The translations under genes were made by a program, and so were the position numbers. Shown here one piece after another: positions 1-7,712 of a stretch of 42,646 bases of DNA (positions are counted from its first letter, which is position 1; each line of letters opens with the position of its first letter). The stretch covers positions 1 to 42,646 of the forward strand of contig CAKSDR010000011.1 of NCBI GenBank assembly GCA_934446095.1. The letters run 5' to 3'. The notes beneath the pieces were generated by a model that saw only the letters and a program-made list of their open reading frames with translations, was not told the origin of the DNA and made no database searches. The DNA is from an uncultured Eubacteriales bacterium (GTDB lineage Bacteria; Bacillota; Clostridia; Oscillospirales; CAG-382).

Positions 1-2
1 GA

Positions 3-962
3 GTAGACTATATAAATATTTGCTGTTTTTATTCTTTCGGCCTTGTACTTCAGTTTATCTCGGAGCGTCTGCTTCAGTCTACCGGCAGAACCGTTCACAG
101 CATGATTGTTCAGGGAACCGGAGCGATAATAAATATAATTCTCGACCCGATTTTTATTTTCGGATACTTCGGCGTTCCGAGAATGGAAGTTGCCGGAGCA
201 GCTGTTGCGACAGTTATCGGACAGATAGCAGCAGGGCTTCTCGGAGTACTTATAAATTTAAGATATAACAAGGACATTACTCTTAAAATAAAAAATTTCC
301 TTCCGGATTTTACACTTATTAAAAATATTCTTGAAATAGGCGTTCCGTCAATGCTAATGATTGCAATAGGATCTGTTATGACATATTGCATGAATAAAAT
401 ACTTATTGCATTTTCTTCAACGGCAGTGGCAGTTTTCGGGGCGTATTTCAAACTTCAGAGTTTTGTATTTATGCCGGTATTCGGACTCAACAATGCGATG
501 ATTCCGATAGTTTCATACAATTACGGCGCAAAACAAAAGGAAAGAATGATAAAGGCAATAAAATATTCCGCAATATTTGCGGCATGTATTATGCTTGTGG
601 GTTTTGCAATATGTCAGACAATTCCGGACAAACTGCTGCTTTTGTTTAACGCCTCGCAGGACATGCTGTCGATAGGGGTGCCGGCGCTGAGAATTATATG
701 CATAAGTTTTATACTTGCCGGAATATGCATAGTGATATCTTCTGTTTTTCAGGCCGTGGGCTGCAGCATATACAGTTTCTTTGTATCGGTCGGCCGTCAA
801 CTTGTGGTGCTTGTTCCGACGGCGTATCTGTTTTCTAAGATAGCGGAAAGGTCAGGCGACATAAAAATTATATGGTTTGCCTTTCCGATTGCGGAACTTA
901 TGTCGGCGTTACTGTGCGGTATATTCTTAAAAATCGTTCTAAAAAAACTTAGTTGGGATTAA
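3..962 (+). CDS. MATE family efflux transporter, C-terminal part (5' truncated)
   Basis: This is the last 319 residues of a multidrug and toxin extrusion (MATE) transporter, a membrane antiporter that exports drugs or metabolites using a Na+ or H+ gradient. The frame is open from base 3, so the gene starts outside the window; the ATG at 102 is internal. The reading before it (LQFISERLLQSTGRTVHSM) continues directly into the conserved IINIILDPIFIFG stretch, which is typical of MATE proteins. Six or so hydrophobic helices follow, including the second-half QSFVFMPVFGLNNAMIPIVSYNYGA segment. A clear intrinsic terminator lies just after the stop. The family call is firm; the substrate cannot be inferred. 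Confidence 0.93.
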   Translation, partial: VDYINICCFYSFGLVLQFISERLLQSTGRTVHSMIVQGTGAIINIILDPIFIFGYFGVPRMEVAGAAVATVIGQIAAGLLGVLINLRYNKDITLKIKNFLPDFTLIKNILEIGVPSMLMIAIGSVMTYCMNKILIAFSSTAVAVFGAYFKLQSFVFMPVFGLNNAMIPIVSYNYGAKQKERMIKAIKYSAIFAACIMLVGFAICQTIPDKLLLLFNASQDMLSIGVPALRIICISFILAGICIVISSVFQAVGCSIYSFFVSVGRQLVVLVPTAYLFSKIAERSGDIKIIWFAFPIAELMSALLCGIFLKIVLKKLSWD

Positions 963-970
963 AAACTTTT

Positions 971-1002
971 GCACGGAAAAGAAGATTTTCCGTGCATTTT
1001 TT
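971..1002 (+). terminator. Intrinsic terminator after the MATE gene
   Basis: Perfect 10-bp stem GCACGGAAAA / TTTTCCGTGC (971-980 with 986-995), a 5-nt loop, then a T-rich run. It starts 9 bp after the MATE stop codon and separates that gene from the sporulation-type genes downstream. Confidence 0.9.
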
Positions 1003-1012
1003 AAATATATGT

Positions 1013-1041
1013 GACATAAACGTATCCTGCGTCATACAATA
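1013..1041 (+). promoter_or_regulatory. Candidate mother-cell sporulation promoter (sigma-E/sigma-K type)
   Basis: CATACAATA at 1033-1041 matches the sigma-K -10 consensus CATAnnnTA and contains the full sigma-E -10 CATACAAT. GACA at 1013-1016 fits the sigma-K -35 (mACm) with a 16-nt spacer; the ATA at 1016-1018 is a weaker, slightly close match to the sigma-E -35. No vegetative TTGACA/TATAAT pair is seen here. The predicted transcript would start near 1048 and carry the 48-aa gene and spoVM. In Bacillus subtilis spoVM is a sigma-E gene, so the context fits. The sigma assignment is inference. Confidence 0.6.
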
Positions 1042-1074
1042 ATAACAAATAAAAATATCAGGGCATGAAATATT

Positions 1075-1221
1075 ATGAAAAAATTTCCCAAATTCATAGG
1101 TCTTTGCATAATTGCCATCGGCGTTTCAATATTGCTTTCATGCTTTCTTCCGCCGATGGTTCTTGTGTGCATCGAAGCGGTCCTGCTCATTGCCGCGGGA
1201 CTGTTTTGCCTTCAACTTTAA
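1075..1221 (+). CDS. Small two-helix membrane peptide upstream of spoVM
   Basis: A 48-aa protein starting MKKFPKFIGLCIIAIG and made almost entirely of two hydrophobic helices (about residues 8-26 and 29-47) joined by a Pro-Pro turn (FLPPM). The start is the ATG at 1075; a GGG about 11 nt upstream is the only ribosome-site-like sequence, so initiation looks weak. It lies 27 nt before spoVM, in the same direction and behind the CATACAATA promoter, which suggests co-expression in the mother cell. I do not recognise a named family. A spore envelope or membrane role is inferred from position only. The longer overlapping ORF beginning at 1065 is in another frame and is rejected. Confidence 0.68.
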   Translation: MKKFPKFIGLCIIAIGVSILLSCFLPPMVLVCIEAVLLIAAGLFCLQL

Positions 1222-1248
1222 AAATATCTCTTTTACGGAGGACAAATT

Positions 1249-1323
1249 ATGAAAATTATTGTATTCAAGCCGCCGAAATTTTTGCGTCCGCTTTTTTCGA
1301 TTTTTTTTAAATCCAATAAGTAA
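1249..1323 (+). CDS. spoVM: Stage V sporulation protein M (SpoVM)-like amphipathic peptide
   Basis: A 24-aa peptide starting MKIIVFKPPKFL. B. subtilis SpoVM (26 aa) begins MKFYTIKLPKFL, so Met1, Lys2, Lys7, Pro9, Lys10, Phe11 and Leu12 coincide and the rest is an amphipathic hydrophobic helix with a basic end, as in SpoVM. SpoVM is known to sense the convex forespore membrane and anchor SpoIVA, the base of the spore coat; Pro9 is important for its curvature sensing and is kept here. A strong ribosome site (ACGGAGGA, 1235-1242) sits 6 nt before the ATG. The next gene is a SipL-like coat protein, which supports the call. Such a short gene is easily missed by gene finders. Confidence 0.8.
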   Translation: MKIIVFKPPKFLRPLFSIFFKSNK

Positions 1324-1394
1324 AATATGTATATAAAAGGCATTGCCGTAATATATATTTACAAAAAATATATGTTAAAAGGAGCATTGTTTTG

Positions 1395-2957
1395 ATGGAT
1401 AATACGGTTATGCCTAATTATGAAAAAGTTTTTTGCGAAAAAACGGAAAAAGAAAATATGCTGGATTTTGCTTTGCCGGAGTATATGCCTAGTATTTCCA
1501 AGATAATCAAAGCCGACGCACAACCGAAAATCACTGATAAGAGCATTCAGAACGACAAGGTAACACTTGAGTGCGAGGCGGTATATAATATAGTTTACGT
1601 ATCGGATTTTAAAAACAAACTTAAAAGCATTCAGTGCAAAAGCGAGTTTACATGCGAATTTCCCTGCGCGGGATTATCGGAAAGGGTAGGAGATGACCCC
1701 GTTATATATGCAAGCGCTTTTACAAATTCGTGTTCATGCAAGATTTTAAACAACAGAAAAATAGCGCTGAAATCAAAGATTTCGGTCTGTGCCGATGTTC
1801 TTGACCTTAAGTACATTCCGGTTATGTGCACAAACGACAGCGAAGACGAAAATCAGTACCAGTATCTTGAAGAGAATATCGAAAGCGCAGAGGTAATGAA
1901 TCTTCAGGATATGTCAAGACTTGTAAACGAAGAACTGAAAGTTGACGATTCGATGCCCGACGTTTCTGAAATAATATATGCTGCCGGAAGTGTGTGCATT
2001 GAAAATGCAACTGCCGAAACAGACAACGTAAAAGTCATGTGCTCGCTTGAGTTTCATTGCCTTTATGAATCAAGAAATGAAAATGACGAAAGTGAGTACA
2101 TAACTTTTATTAAGAAAATTCCGTTTTCGTGCGAATATGAATGGCCCGGAATTGATTCTTCATATTCCGTCCTTGCCTGCGCCGACGTTTATTCTTTGTC
2201 GTGCGATGCGTCAATAGACAATTACGGCGAAAACAGAAACATTACAGTGTCTTCACTTATAAAATTCAATATTTCCGCTTTTAGAAATGCGGAAGGAAAA
2301 TATGCGAAAGATGTTTATTCGACAAAATGCGCGGTGGATTTTTCAAGAAAAAACTTTACGCTTGAAAAATTTTATGCGGTGATTTCCGATAATGTTTTTG
2401 CCGAAGAAAAAATCAAAGCCGATATGAGAGGGATAAGTGATATTCTTGACACGAATATTAAAATAAAATTTTTTCAGCCTGAAATAAAAGATTCGTCGGT
2501 ATGCATTCCGGCAAAAGGCGTTTTGTCTGTGCTCGGAATGTCTGATTCCGGGGAATTGAGGGCTGAGGAAATAGCGTTCGGCATGAAAATTTCGTCAAAT
2601 GAACTTTCTGAAAGACTAGGACGCGATTTTTCAAAATATGTATTTTTCTGCTGTGACGAACTTTGCTCTCATGAATGTGTGCTGCATAACGGCGAACTTA
2701 TACTTAAAATGAATATTATTCAAAGATGCGCCGTGCTTGAAAAATATCAGATAAGCGTAGTATGCGATATTTCGGAAAGCAAGGAGAACGATGAAAACTT
2801 TTCAAAGCAGACTTTTGCGCTTTACTATCCGGATAAGGACGATACCGTGTGGTCGGTTGCAAAAAGCCATAGGGTAAGCGGCGACAGTATAAGAACATAC
2901 AATAAATTAAATGGCGACAGCATTTCCGATAAAAAGGTGATAATTATAAGGGAATAG
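1395..2957 (+). CDS. sipL: SPOCS (DUF3794) and LysM domain protein, SipL-like
   Basis: A 520-aa soluble protein with repeated beta-rich SPOCS/DUF3794 modules (typical segments MLDFALPEYMPSISKIIKAD near the start and LKVDDSMPDVSEIIYAAG near residue 185) and a C-terminal LysM domain (about residues 477-520, DTVWSVAKSHRVSGDSI). This is the architecture of Clostridioides difficile SipL, which binds the coat ATPase SpoIVA through its LysM domain and is needed for coat assembly. The start is the ATG at 1395, ten bases after GGAG (1381-1384); the TTG just before it is too close. It lies 71 nt after spoVM, so two partners of SpoIVA are encoded side by side. Clostridia carry other DUF3794 paralogues, so the exact orthology is likely but not proven. 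Confidence 0.85.
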   Translation: MDNTVMPNYEKVFCEKTEKENMLDFALPEYMPSISKIIKADAQPKITDKSIQNDKVTLECEAVYNIVYVSDFKNKLKSIQCKSEFTCEFPCAGLSERVGDDPVIYASAFTNSCSCKILNNRKIALKSKISVCADVLDLKYIPVMCTNDSEDENQYQYLEENIESAEVMNLQDMSRLVNEELKVDDSMPDVSEIIYAAGSVCIENATAETDNVKVMCSLEFHCLYESRNENDESEYITFIKKIPFSCEYEWPGIDSSYSVLACADVYSLSCDASIDNYGENRNITVSSLIKFNISAFRNAEGKYAKDVYSTKCAVDFSRKNFTLEKFYAVISDNVFAEEKIKADMRGISDILDTNIKIKFFQPEIKDSSVCIPAKGVLSVLGMSDSGELRAEEIAFGMKISSNELSERLGRDFSKYVFFCCDELCSHECVLHNGELILKMNIIQRCAVLEKYQISVVCDISESKENDENFSKQTFALYYPDKDDTVWSVAKSHRVSGDSIRTYNKLNGDSISDKKVIIIRE

Positions 2958-3341
2958 TCAATAGTTCCGACGCAAAAGGCGGCAAAGTCCGATTATCGGG
3001 AAACTGAGAAGAAACCATAAAAAACTGTAAAGCGCGCAGATTTGTCCGAATATGTTAAACTTCCGGTTCTTGTATGACCAGACGTTAAGTTTCAGAATTT
3101 TATTTAAAATTATTCCCGATATAAATTCATAAAACGTGATTATAAACGCGCAGAATATGTGGCTGTGCTTCTGTTTTTTTGAAAATTTTTCCCTGCAGTA
3201 AACGGTTAAAAGGGTAAATCCTCCGAGAATGTTCATTGACGGATGGGTATGACCTCTCCAGACGGTTTCGATTAAACCGTAGGAAAAAGAACCGATTCCG
3301 AAAATTTCAAAAATTTCTTTTTTACATAAATGTCTTTTCAT
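2958..3341 (-). CDS. COG4905/PF06541-type small membrane protein
   Basis: A 127-aa integral membrane protein with about four hydrophobic segments. Segments such as THPSMNILGGFTLL, YEFISGIILNKILKLNVW and FNIFGQICALYSFLWFLLS resemble the family annotated as putative ABC transporter permease (ABC_trans_CmpB, PF06541), whose function is not established. The ATG at 3341 is chosen over an upstream one at 3377 because GGAGGA lies 7 nt before it. Its stop codon abuts the stop of the convergent SipL-like gene. The ribosome site is buried in a long inverted repeat (3344-3397), which may control its expression. Confidence 0.75.
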   Translation of the reverse strand: MKRHLCKKEIFEIFGIGSFSYGLIETVWRGHTHPSMNILGGFTLLTVYCREKFSKKQKHSHIFCAFIITFYEFISGIILNKILKLNVWSYKNRKFNIFGQICALYSFLWFLLSFPIIGLCRLLRRNY

Positions 3342-3343
3342 AA

Positions 3344-3397
3344 AAAATCCTCCGTATCTAATATTTGAAAAAATCAAAATATTATACGGAGGATTTT
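3344..3397 (-). promoter_or_regulatory. Long inverted repeat covering a ribosome binding site; possible terminator
   Basis: Perfect 14-bp arms AAAATCCTCCGTAT (3344-3357) and ATACGGAGGATTTT (3384-3397), with an inner imperfect AATATTT/AAATATT stem. Read on the minus strand, the 3' arm contains the GGAGGA ribosome site of the small membrane gene and is followed by a run of six T bases. It can therefore act as the manA terminator and also hide the ribosome site in any read-through transcript. Confidence 0.75.
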
Positions 3398-3409
3398 GGT
3401 GTTTCTTTA

Positions 3410-4381
3410 TCAGAATGTGGAAGAAATTAAAAATTCCGCTTCGGGGTTTGAGATAACTTCAAATCCGGAAAGCGCTGCCGGGAAAAGATAACTGTCGCCT
3501 TTTGAGGCGGGAAAAGTTTTGCCGTCAAAAATTATATTTGCTTTTCCGGAAAGACATGTCATATGAATCATTTTTCCGCCGCCGAAAGAATATTTTTCCG
3601 AATTTTTCAAAGATAAAGTGTGAACTTTGAAAAATTCGTTTTCGCACAGTTTTTTAACGCAAATTCCCGGGAGTTCGGTTTCCGAAACAACTTCATTGTC
3701 TTTTTCGGGAAGGGATTTGTTTATAACTTTCAGCGCCGATTCAATATGCAGCTGGCGCTTGTTTCCACTTTTGTCGGTTCTGTTGTAGTCATAAATGCGG
3801 AAAGTCGTGTTTGAGTTCTGCTGAACTTCGGCAATAAGAATTCCTTCGCCTATGGCATGGACAAGACCTGCAGGAATAAAAAACACATCGCCTTTTTTTA
3901 CGTTTGCAAAATTAAGGTACTTGTCAAGAGTGCCGTCTTTTGATGCGGAAATAAATTCGTCGTTTGTAAAATCAACACTTTTGTTAAGTCCGTAAACAAG
4001 TTTTGCACCCGGTTTTGCAGAAAGAACATACCACATCTCGGTTTTTCCGGAATCAAGTCCGTTTTCTTTCGCGTACTTGTCGTCCGGATGAACCTGAACC
4101 GATAATTTGTCGCAGGCGTCTATAAGTTTTATCAAAAGCGGAAATTTGTCGGTGTCGGTACCGGTAACATTTTTAAAACCGACGTGTTTTACATACTCTC
4201 CGAGAGTTTTTCCGGCAAAAATTCCGTTTTCAATAATATTTTCGCCGTCTTCTCTTAAAGTCAGCGTCCATGCCTCGGCAATTTTCTGGTTATCTTCTCC
4301 GTACCCGAACTCTTTTGAAAGGGTATTGCCGCCCCATATTATATCTTTTAAAACAGGTTTTAATTTTAATGGATAAAACAT
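3410..4381 (-). CDS. manA: Mannose-6-phosphate isomerase, class I
   Basis: A 323-aa cytosolic zinc enzyme interconverting mannose 6-phosphate and fructose 6-phosphate, linking mannose use and the supply of GDP-mannose to glycolysis. The zinc-binding motifs are present: QVHPDD (Gln96, His98), KTEMWYVL (Glu115) and GLVHAIGEG (His175). The length is that of the short Firmicutes type (about 315 aa). The ATG at 4381 is preceded by AAGGAGA. It has its own sigma-A promoter (4414-4442), divergent from that of the CorC-type gene, and no sugar transport genes next to it. Confidence 0.96.
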   Translation of the reverse strand: MFYPLKLKPVLKDIIWGGNTLSKEFGYGEDNQKIAEAWTLTLREDGENIIENGIFAGKTLGEYVKHVGFKNVTGTDTDKFPLLIKLIDACDKLSVQVHPDDKYAKENGLDSGKTEMWYVLSAKPGAKLVYGLNKSVDFTNDEFISASKDGTLDKYLNFANVKKGDVFFIPAGLVHAIGEGILIAEVQQNSNTTFRIYDYNRTDKSGNKRQLHIESALKVINKSLPEKDNEVVSETELPGICVKKLCENEFFKVHTLSLKNSEKYSFGGGKMIHMTCLSGKANIIFDGKTFPASKGDSYLFPAALSGFEVISNPEAEFLISSTF

Positions 4382-4413
4382 TTCCGATTCTCCTTAAGCA
4401 TATTAATAATAGT

Positions 4414-4442
4414 ATTATAAAACATATTTTAAATAAAATCAA
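4414..4442 (-). promoter_or_regulatory. Sigma-A promoter for manA
   Basis: On the minus strand TTGATT (4442-4437), a 17-nt spacer and a perfect TATAAT (4419-4414). Transcription would begin near 4407, giving a 5' leader of about 25 nt carrying AAGGAGA before the manA ATG. Confidence 0.8.
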
Positions 4443-4457
4443 CTAAAGTCTGTTATA

Positions 4458-4486
4458 TTGACAAAACGCATAAACTGATGTATAAT
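4458..4486 (+). promoter_or_regulatory. Consensus sigma-A promoter for the first CorC-type gene
   Basis: Perfect TTGACA (4458-4463), 17-nt spacer and perfect TATAAT (4481-4486). The start site near 4493 leaves a short leader of about 49 nt before the ATG at 4542. The ATG at 4500 would lie almost at the transcript start and is unlikely to be used. Confidence 0.88.
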
Positions 4487-4541
4487 AAAAAATTATAATA
4501 TGTTAATTTTTACAAATTTCCAAAATAAAAGGGGAGTGCAT

Positions 4542-5888
4542 ATGCCTTACCATTTGTGGGGATATATTATTTCTTTTGCCGTTCTTACAGCCGCTGCCGG
4601 ATTTTTGTCTATGTGTAAGTCTTCGCTGCTTATGCAAAACTCCGAAAAATTAAGAAAAAACGCCGCCGAAGGAAACGCTTCTTCGCAGAAAATATTTGAT
4701 TTTGTCGAAAACGACGGCGCCTTTGAGGAAACAACAGACTGCGCGGTTATGTTTTTGGGCATTGCCATAGCGGGCGTGTTTTCTTTTGCGTTTGCGGACG
4801 GCATTTCTGAATTTTTTGAAAAATATAATGTACCTCAGCCTTTCTCAAAAATTCTGGCTTTTGCAGCATGTGCGTTTCTTGTTTGTTTTGTATACCTGAT
4901 TTTCGGAAAACTTTTACCCGAAAGGCTTGCCGCAAGATATAACAAAAAAATCTGCACGGCTTTTTTTCCCGGGTATGTCTTTGTCGAAAAAATATTTGTT
5001 CCTCTTTATGTTTGCACTAAGGGTATTTCAAAATTTTTCGGAAAACTTTTCGGCGTCCGTTCCGATACGCCTGTAGACGAAATTACCGAGTATGAAATAA
5101 GAAAACTTGTTGACGAGGGAAGTGAAAGCGGCGCAATCGAAGACAGAGAGAAAAAAATGATACATAATGTCTTTGAGTTTGACGACAGAACAGTTTCCGA
5201 AATCACAACACACAGAAAAGATGTCGTTGCGCTTGAAATAAATTCCGGCATAGACGAGATTATCAAAACATTTTCCGAAAATGGATTTTCAAGAATCCCT
5301 GTATATAAGGATACCCTTGACAACGTTGTGGGAATTTTGTATGCAAAGGACCTTATTAATACTTTGAATTTTAAAAATACCGACGGTTTTTTGCTGAAAG
5401 ACCATATGAGAAAAGCCTTGTATATTCCGGAAACCAACAGTCTTTCGGAACTTTTTGATAAATTCAAAAAGACCAGAATCCAGCTTGCCGTTGTAATCGA
5501 TGAATACGGCGGAACTTTGGGTATTGTTACAATGGAGGACTTGATTGAATCAATCATGGGATCCATTCAGGACGAATACGACGACTTCGAGCCGGAAACC
5601 GATGAGATACGAAAGGTGTCCGACGGAAAGTACTTGATAGACGGACTTACTCCGCTTAAAAATGTAGAGGAAAGCCTTAATATAAGCCTTTTAAACGAGG
5701 ACGACTGCGACACTATCGGCGGTTTTATAATAAGCAAACTCGAAAGAATTCCGCAGGAAAACGAGCATCCGGAGTTTTCGGTTGATAATGTGGATTTTAA
5801 AGTTGTTTCGGTAAAAGAACACAGGATCGAGAAACTCATTGCAAAAATGCATGTTAAAGAAGATGCAAAAACCGAAAAAGAAGTTTAA
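4542..5888 (+). CDS. CNNM/CorC (HlyC) family membrane protein with CBS pair, copy 1
   Basis: A 448-aa protein with a membrane DUF21/CNNM domain (about residues 1-180, four hydrophobic segments), a pair of CBS domains (about 205-330; FSRIPVYKDTLDNVVGILYAKDL and QLAVVIDEYGGTLGIVTMEDL) and a C-terminal CorC_HlyC domain (about 345-430). The family is linked to Mg2+ or Na+ transport; the old name hemolysin is misleading. The start at 4542 follows GGGGAG by 5 nt. It is transcribed alone from a consensus promoter. A paralogue lies at 40178-41509; the N-terminal part of this copy is the more divergent of the two. Confidence 0.92.
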   Translation: MPYHLWGYIISFAVLTAAAGFLSMCKSSLLMQNSEKLRKNAAEGNASSQKIFDFVENDGAFEETTDCAVMFLGIAIAGVFSFAFADGISEFFEKYNVPQPFSKILAFAACAFLVCFVYLIFGKLLPERLAARYNKKICTAFFPGYVFVEKIFVPLYVCTKGISKFFGKLFGVRSDTPVDEITEYEIRKLVDEGSESGAIEDREKKMIHNVFEFDDRTVSEITTHRKDVVALEINSGIDEIIKTFSENGFSRIPVYKDTLDNVVGILYAKDLINTLNFKNTDGFLLKDHMRKALYIPETNSLSELFDKFKKTRIQLAVVIDEYGGTLGIVTMEDLIESIMGSIQDEYDDFEPETDEIRKVSDGKYLIDGLTPLKNVEESLNISLLNEDDCDTIGGFIISKLERIPQENEHPEFSVDNVDFKVVSVKEHRIEKLIAKMHVKEDAKTEKEV

Positions 5889-5894
5889 TATTTA

Positions 5895-5923
5895 TTGACA
5901 TAATCCGACTTTTGTTGTAAAAT
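5895..5923 (+). promoter_or_regulatory. Sigma-A promoter for the solute-binding lipoprotein
   Basis: TTGACA (5895-5900), 17-nt spacer, TAAAAT (5918-5923). The expected start near 5930 gives a leader of about 35 nt with CGGAGGA before the ATG at 5964. Confidence 0.85.
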
Positions 5924-5963
5924 ATTAAGGTATATAATACCTATCGGAGGAATTTATAAAATT

Positions 5964-7646
5964 ATGAAAAAAAGATTTTTTGCGCTGGCAATATGTTTTC
6001 TTATGATTTTGCCTCTTGTTCTTACGGGCTGTACAAATCAGGAGAACAACGAATCCACCGAACGTACAAACTCAATAAGAGAAAACGTATCGCTGAATAT
6101 GTATATAATAACTGATGAAAAGACTGATGCTGATCAGGCGAAGGCAGTTCAGATGAGCATTAACGAAATTACCCTTCCGCAGTATAAAACTACCGTAAAG
6201 ATAAACTATATCACTGCCGACAAATACTGGCAGGCAGTTGAAGATATGGAAAATCAGGTAATTGCAAAGGCTTTGAATTCTGTTAACTCCTCCGATACGC
6301 AGACGAGTTCGTCGGCGGACACGGGCGAAGAGGAAATGTCCGATGAAGAAATCAAGCAGATAGAAAATGAATTTAACAATCTTATCGATATGGTTTACGA
6401 TTCTGACGATATCACGCTTTCCGGTCCCGCTCTTGATATAATTCTTATTGACAGCCCCGAAAAGTATATGGAACTTGCAAACGCAGGAAAACTCTATGCG
6501 CTTGACACAACACTTTCAGGACAGGATAAACTGCTGAATTCTTATATTTATCCGGTGTTTTTAAAGGCGGCAAAACTTTCCGGAAGCGTTACATACGGCA
6601 TTCCGGTAAATAAACCTATAGGAAAATACGAATACTTTGTATTCAATAAATCACTTCTTGCAAAATATGGATTTAAGGCGTCGGATTTCAAGACATTTGA
6701 AGATCTGGAAAGATATCTGTCTGTTATAAAGGCTAACGAACCCAACGTTGTGCCTCTTACAAAAGCGCCCTCTCCTGCAAACTTTGACTTCTACGGACCT
6801 GAGGGAAGTGCGGTTGCGGCAAAAAGAACCGATAATATGACGTCGTTTGCCGAAACTATTTTCAATGCGTATGAGAATAATGAATTTAAAAATCATTTTT
6901 CTACCGTAAGAAAATATAAACTCGCGGGTTATATACCCGATAGTTACACGCAGGGACAGAAATTTGCAGTCGATGTCAGAACAGGATACGATTATTCTCC
7001 CGAAGTTTGGGAAACCGAAGACAAGACCGGTTATGAATGCGTTGTTTATAAAAAACCGGTTGCAAATAATGAGAATGTTTTAAATTCAGTGTTTGCGGTA
7101 AGCGCCTTTTCATCAAACCCCACGCGTGCCGCTGAAATAATAAAGTATTTTAATACAAACTCAGACCTTGCAAATCTTCTTCAGTACGGAATTCGCGGAA
7201 CGCATTATTTCTTAAATGATACCACAAAAGAAATTTCTTTTATGGACGACCATGAAAAATATATTATGAATAATGAATATACCGGAAATACTTATATAAA
7301 ATATAATGTATACGGCAGCGGCGATCATCTCGAGAGTTACAAAAAGCAAAATCTTAACGTTGGAATAGGATCGTTCCTCGGCTTTAATGCAGGTTTTACG
7401 GCAGATGAACAGGAAATATTCGATGCGGCACAGAAAATTACACAGAAATATTACGATAAATTGCTGCAGGGAACGCTTGACGTCGACAGTACATTCAATA
7501 TGATAAATAATGAACTTTCGAATATTGCCGTTAACTCGAATGATACCGCTTCAAGAGTATCGTTTGATGATTTTATTAAAAACGTTATTTCTGAAAGATA
7601 TGTTTCCTATATTTCAACCGCAAACGAAACATATTACGCACAGTAA
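5964..7646 (+). CDS. Extracellular solute-binding lipoprotein of an ABC importer (orphan)
   Basis: A 560-aa lipoprotein. The signal peptide ends in the lipobox LTGC (Cys23), so the protein is lipid-anchored on the cell surface. The rest resembles family 1, sugar-type solute-binding proteins: an N-terminal lobe with a long acidic, Ser-rich insert (about residues 112-140), the ALDIILIDSPEKYMELANAGKLYAL region, and a C-terminal lobe with FAVSAFSSNPTRAAEIIKYF. The family delivers oligosaccharides or similar ligands to a permease pair. No permease or ATPase gene is adjacent; it has its own promoter and a strong terminator, so it is a single-gene unit whose partners lie elsewhere. The ligand is unknown. 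Confidence 0.85.
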   Translation: MKKRFFALAICFLMILPLVLTGCTNQENNESTERTNSIRENVSLNMYIITDEKTDADQAKAVQMSINEITLPQYKTTVKINYITADKYWQAVEDMENQVIAKALNSVNSSDTQTSSSADTGEEEMSDEEIKQIENEFNNLIDMVYDSDDITLSGPALDIILIDSPEKYMELANAGKLYALDTTLSGQDKLLNSYIYPVFLKAAKLSGSVTYGIPVNKPIGKYEYFVFNKSLLAKYGFKASDFKTFEDLERYLSVIKANEPNVVPLTKAPSPANFDFYGPEGSAVAAKRTDNMTSFAETIFNAYENNEFKNHFSTVRKYKLAGYIPDSYTQGQKFAVDVRTGYDYSPEVWETEDKTGYECVVYKKPVANNENVLNSVFAVSAFSSNPTRAAEIIKYFNTNSDLANLLQYGIRGTHYFLNDTTKEISFMDDHEKYIMNNEYTGNTYIKYNVYGSGDHLESYKKQNLNVGIGSFLGFNAGFTADEQEIFDAAQKITQKYYDKLLQGTLDVDSTFNMINNELSNIAVNSNDTASRVSFDDFIKNVISERYVSYISTANETYYAQ

Positions 7647-7650
7647 TTTC

Positions 7651-7680
7651 AATAAGGACTCTTTTGAGTCCTTATTTTAT
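7651..7680 (+). terminator. Intrinsic terminator after the solute-binding protein
   Basis: Perfect 11-bp stem AATAAGGACTC / GAGTCCTTATT (7651-7661 with 7666-7676), TTTT loop, followed by a T-rich stretch. It isolates the lipoprotein gene from the CPBP gene. Confidence 0.92.
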
Positions 7681-7712
7681 TAATAACAGTAGATTTCAAA
7701 GGGGTATCCTGT

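Noticed and set aside
1065..1310. 81-aa ORF overlapping the 48-aa gene and spoVM
   Set aside because: It is out of frame with both, and its composition is not protein-like; the two short genes have better start signals and recognisable products.
1324..1394. Separate sporulation promoter just before the SipL-like gene
   Set aside because: GTATATA with AATATATA at a 14-nt spacing is a poor match to sigma-E; the AT-rich background makes this unreliable.
5006..5566. 186-aa antisense ORF inside the first CorC gene
   Set aside because: It lies fully opposite a well-supported gene, has Ser/Phe/Ile-rich composition typical of a shadow frame and no ribosome site.
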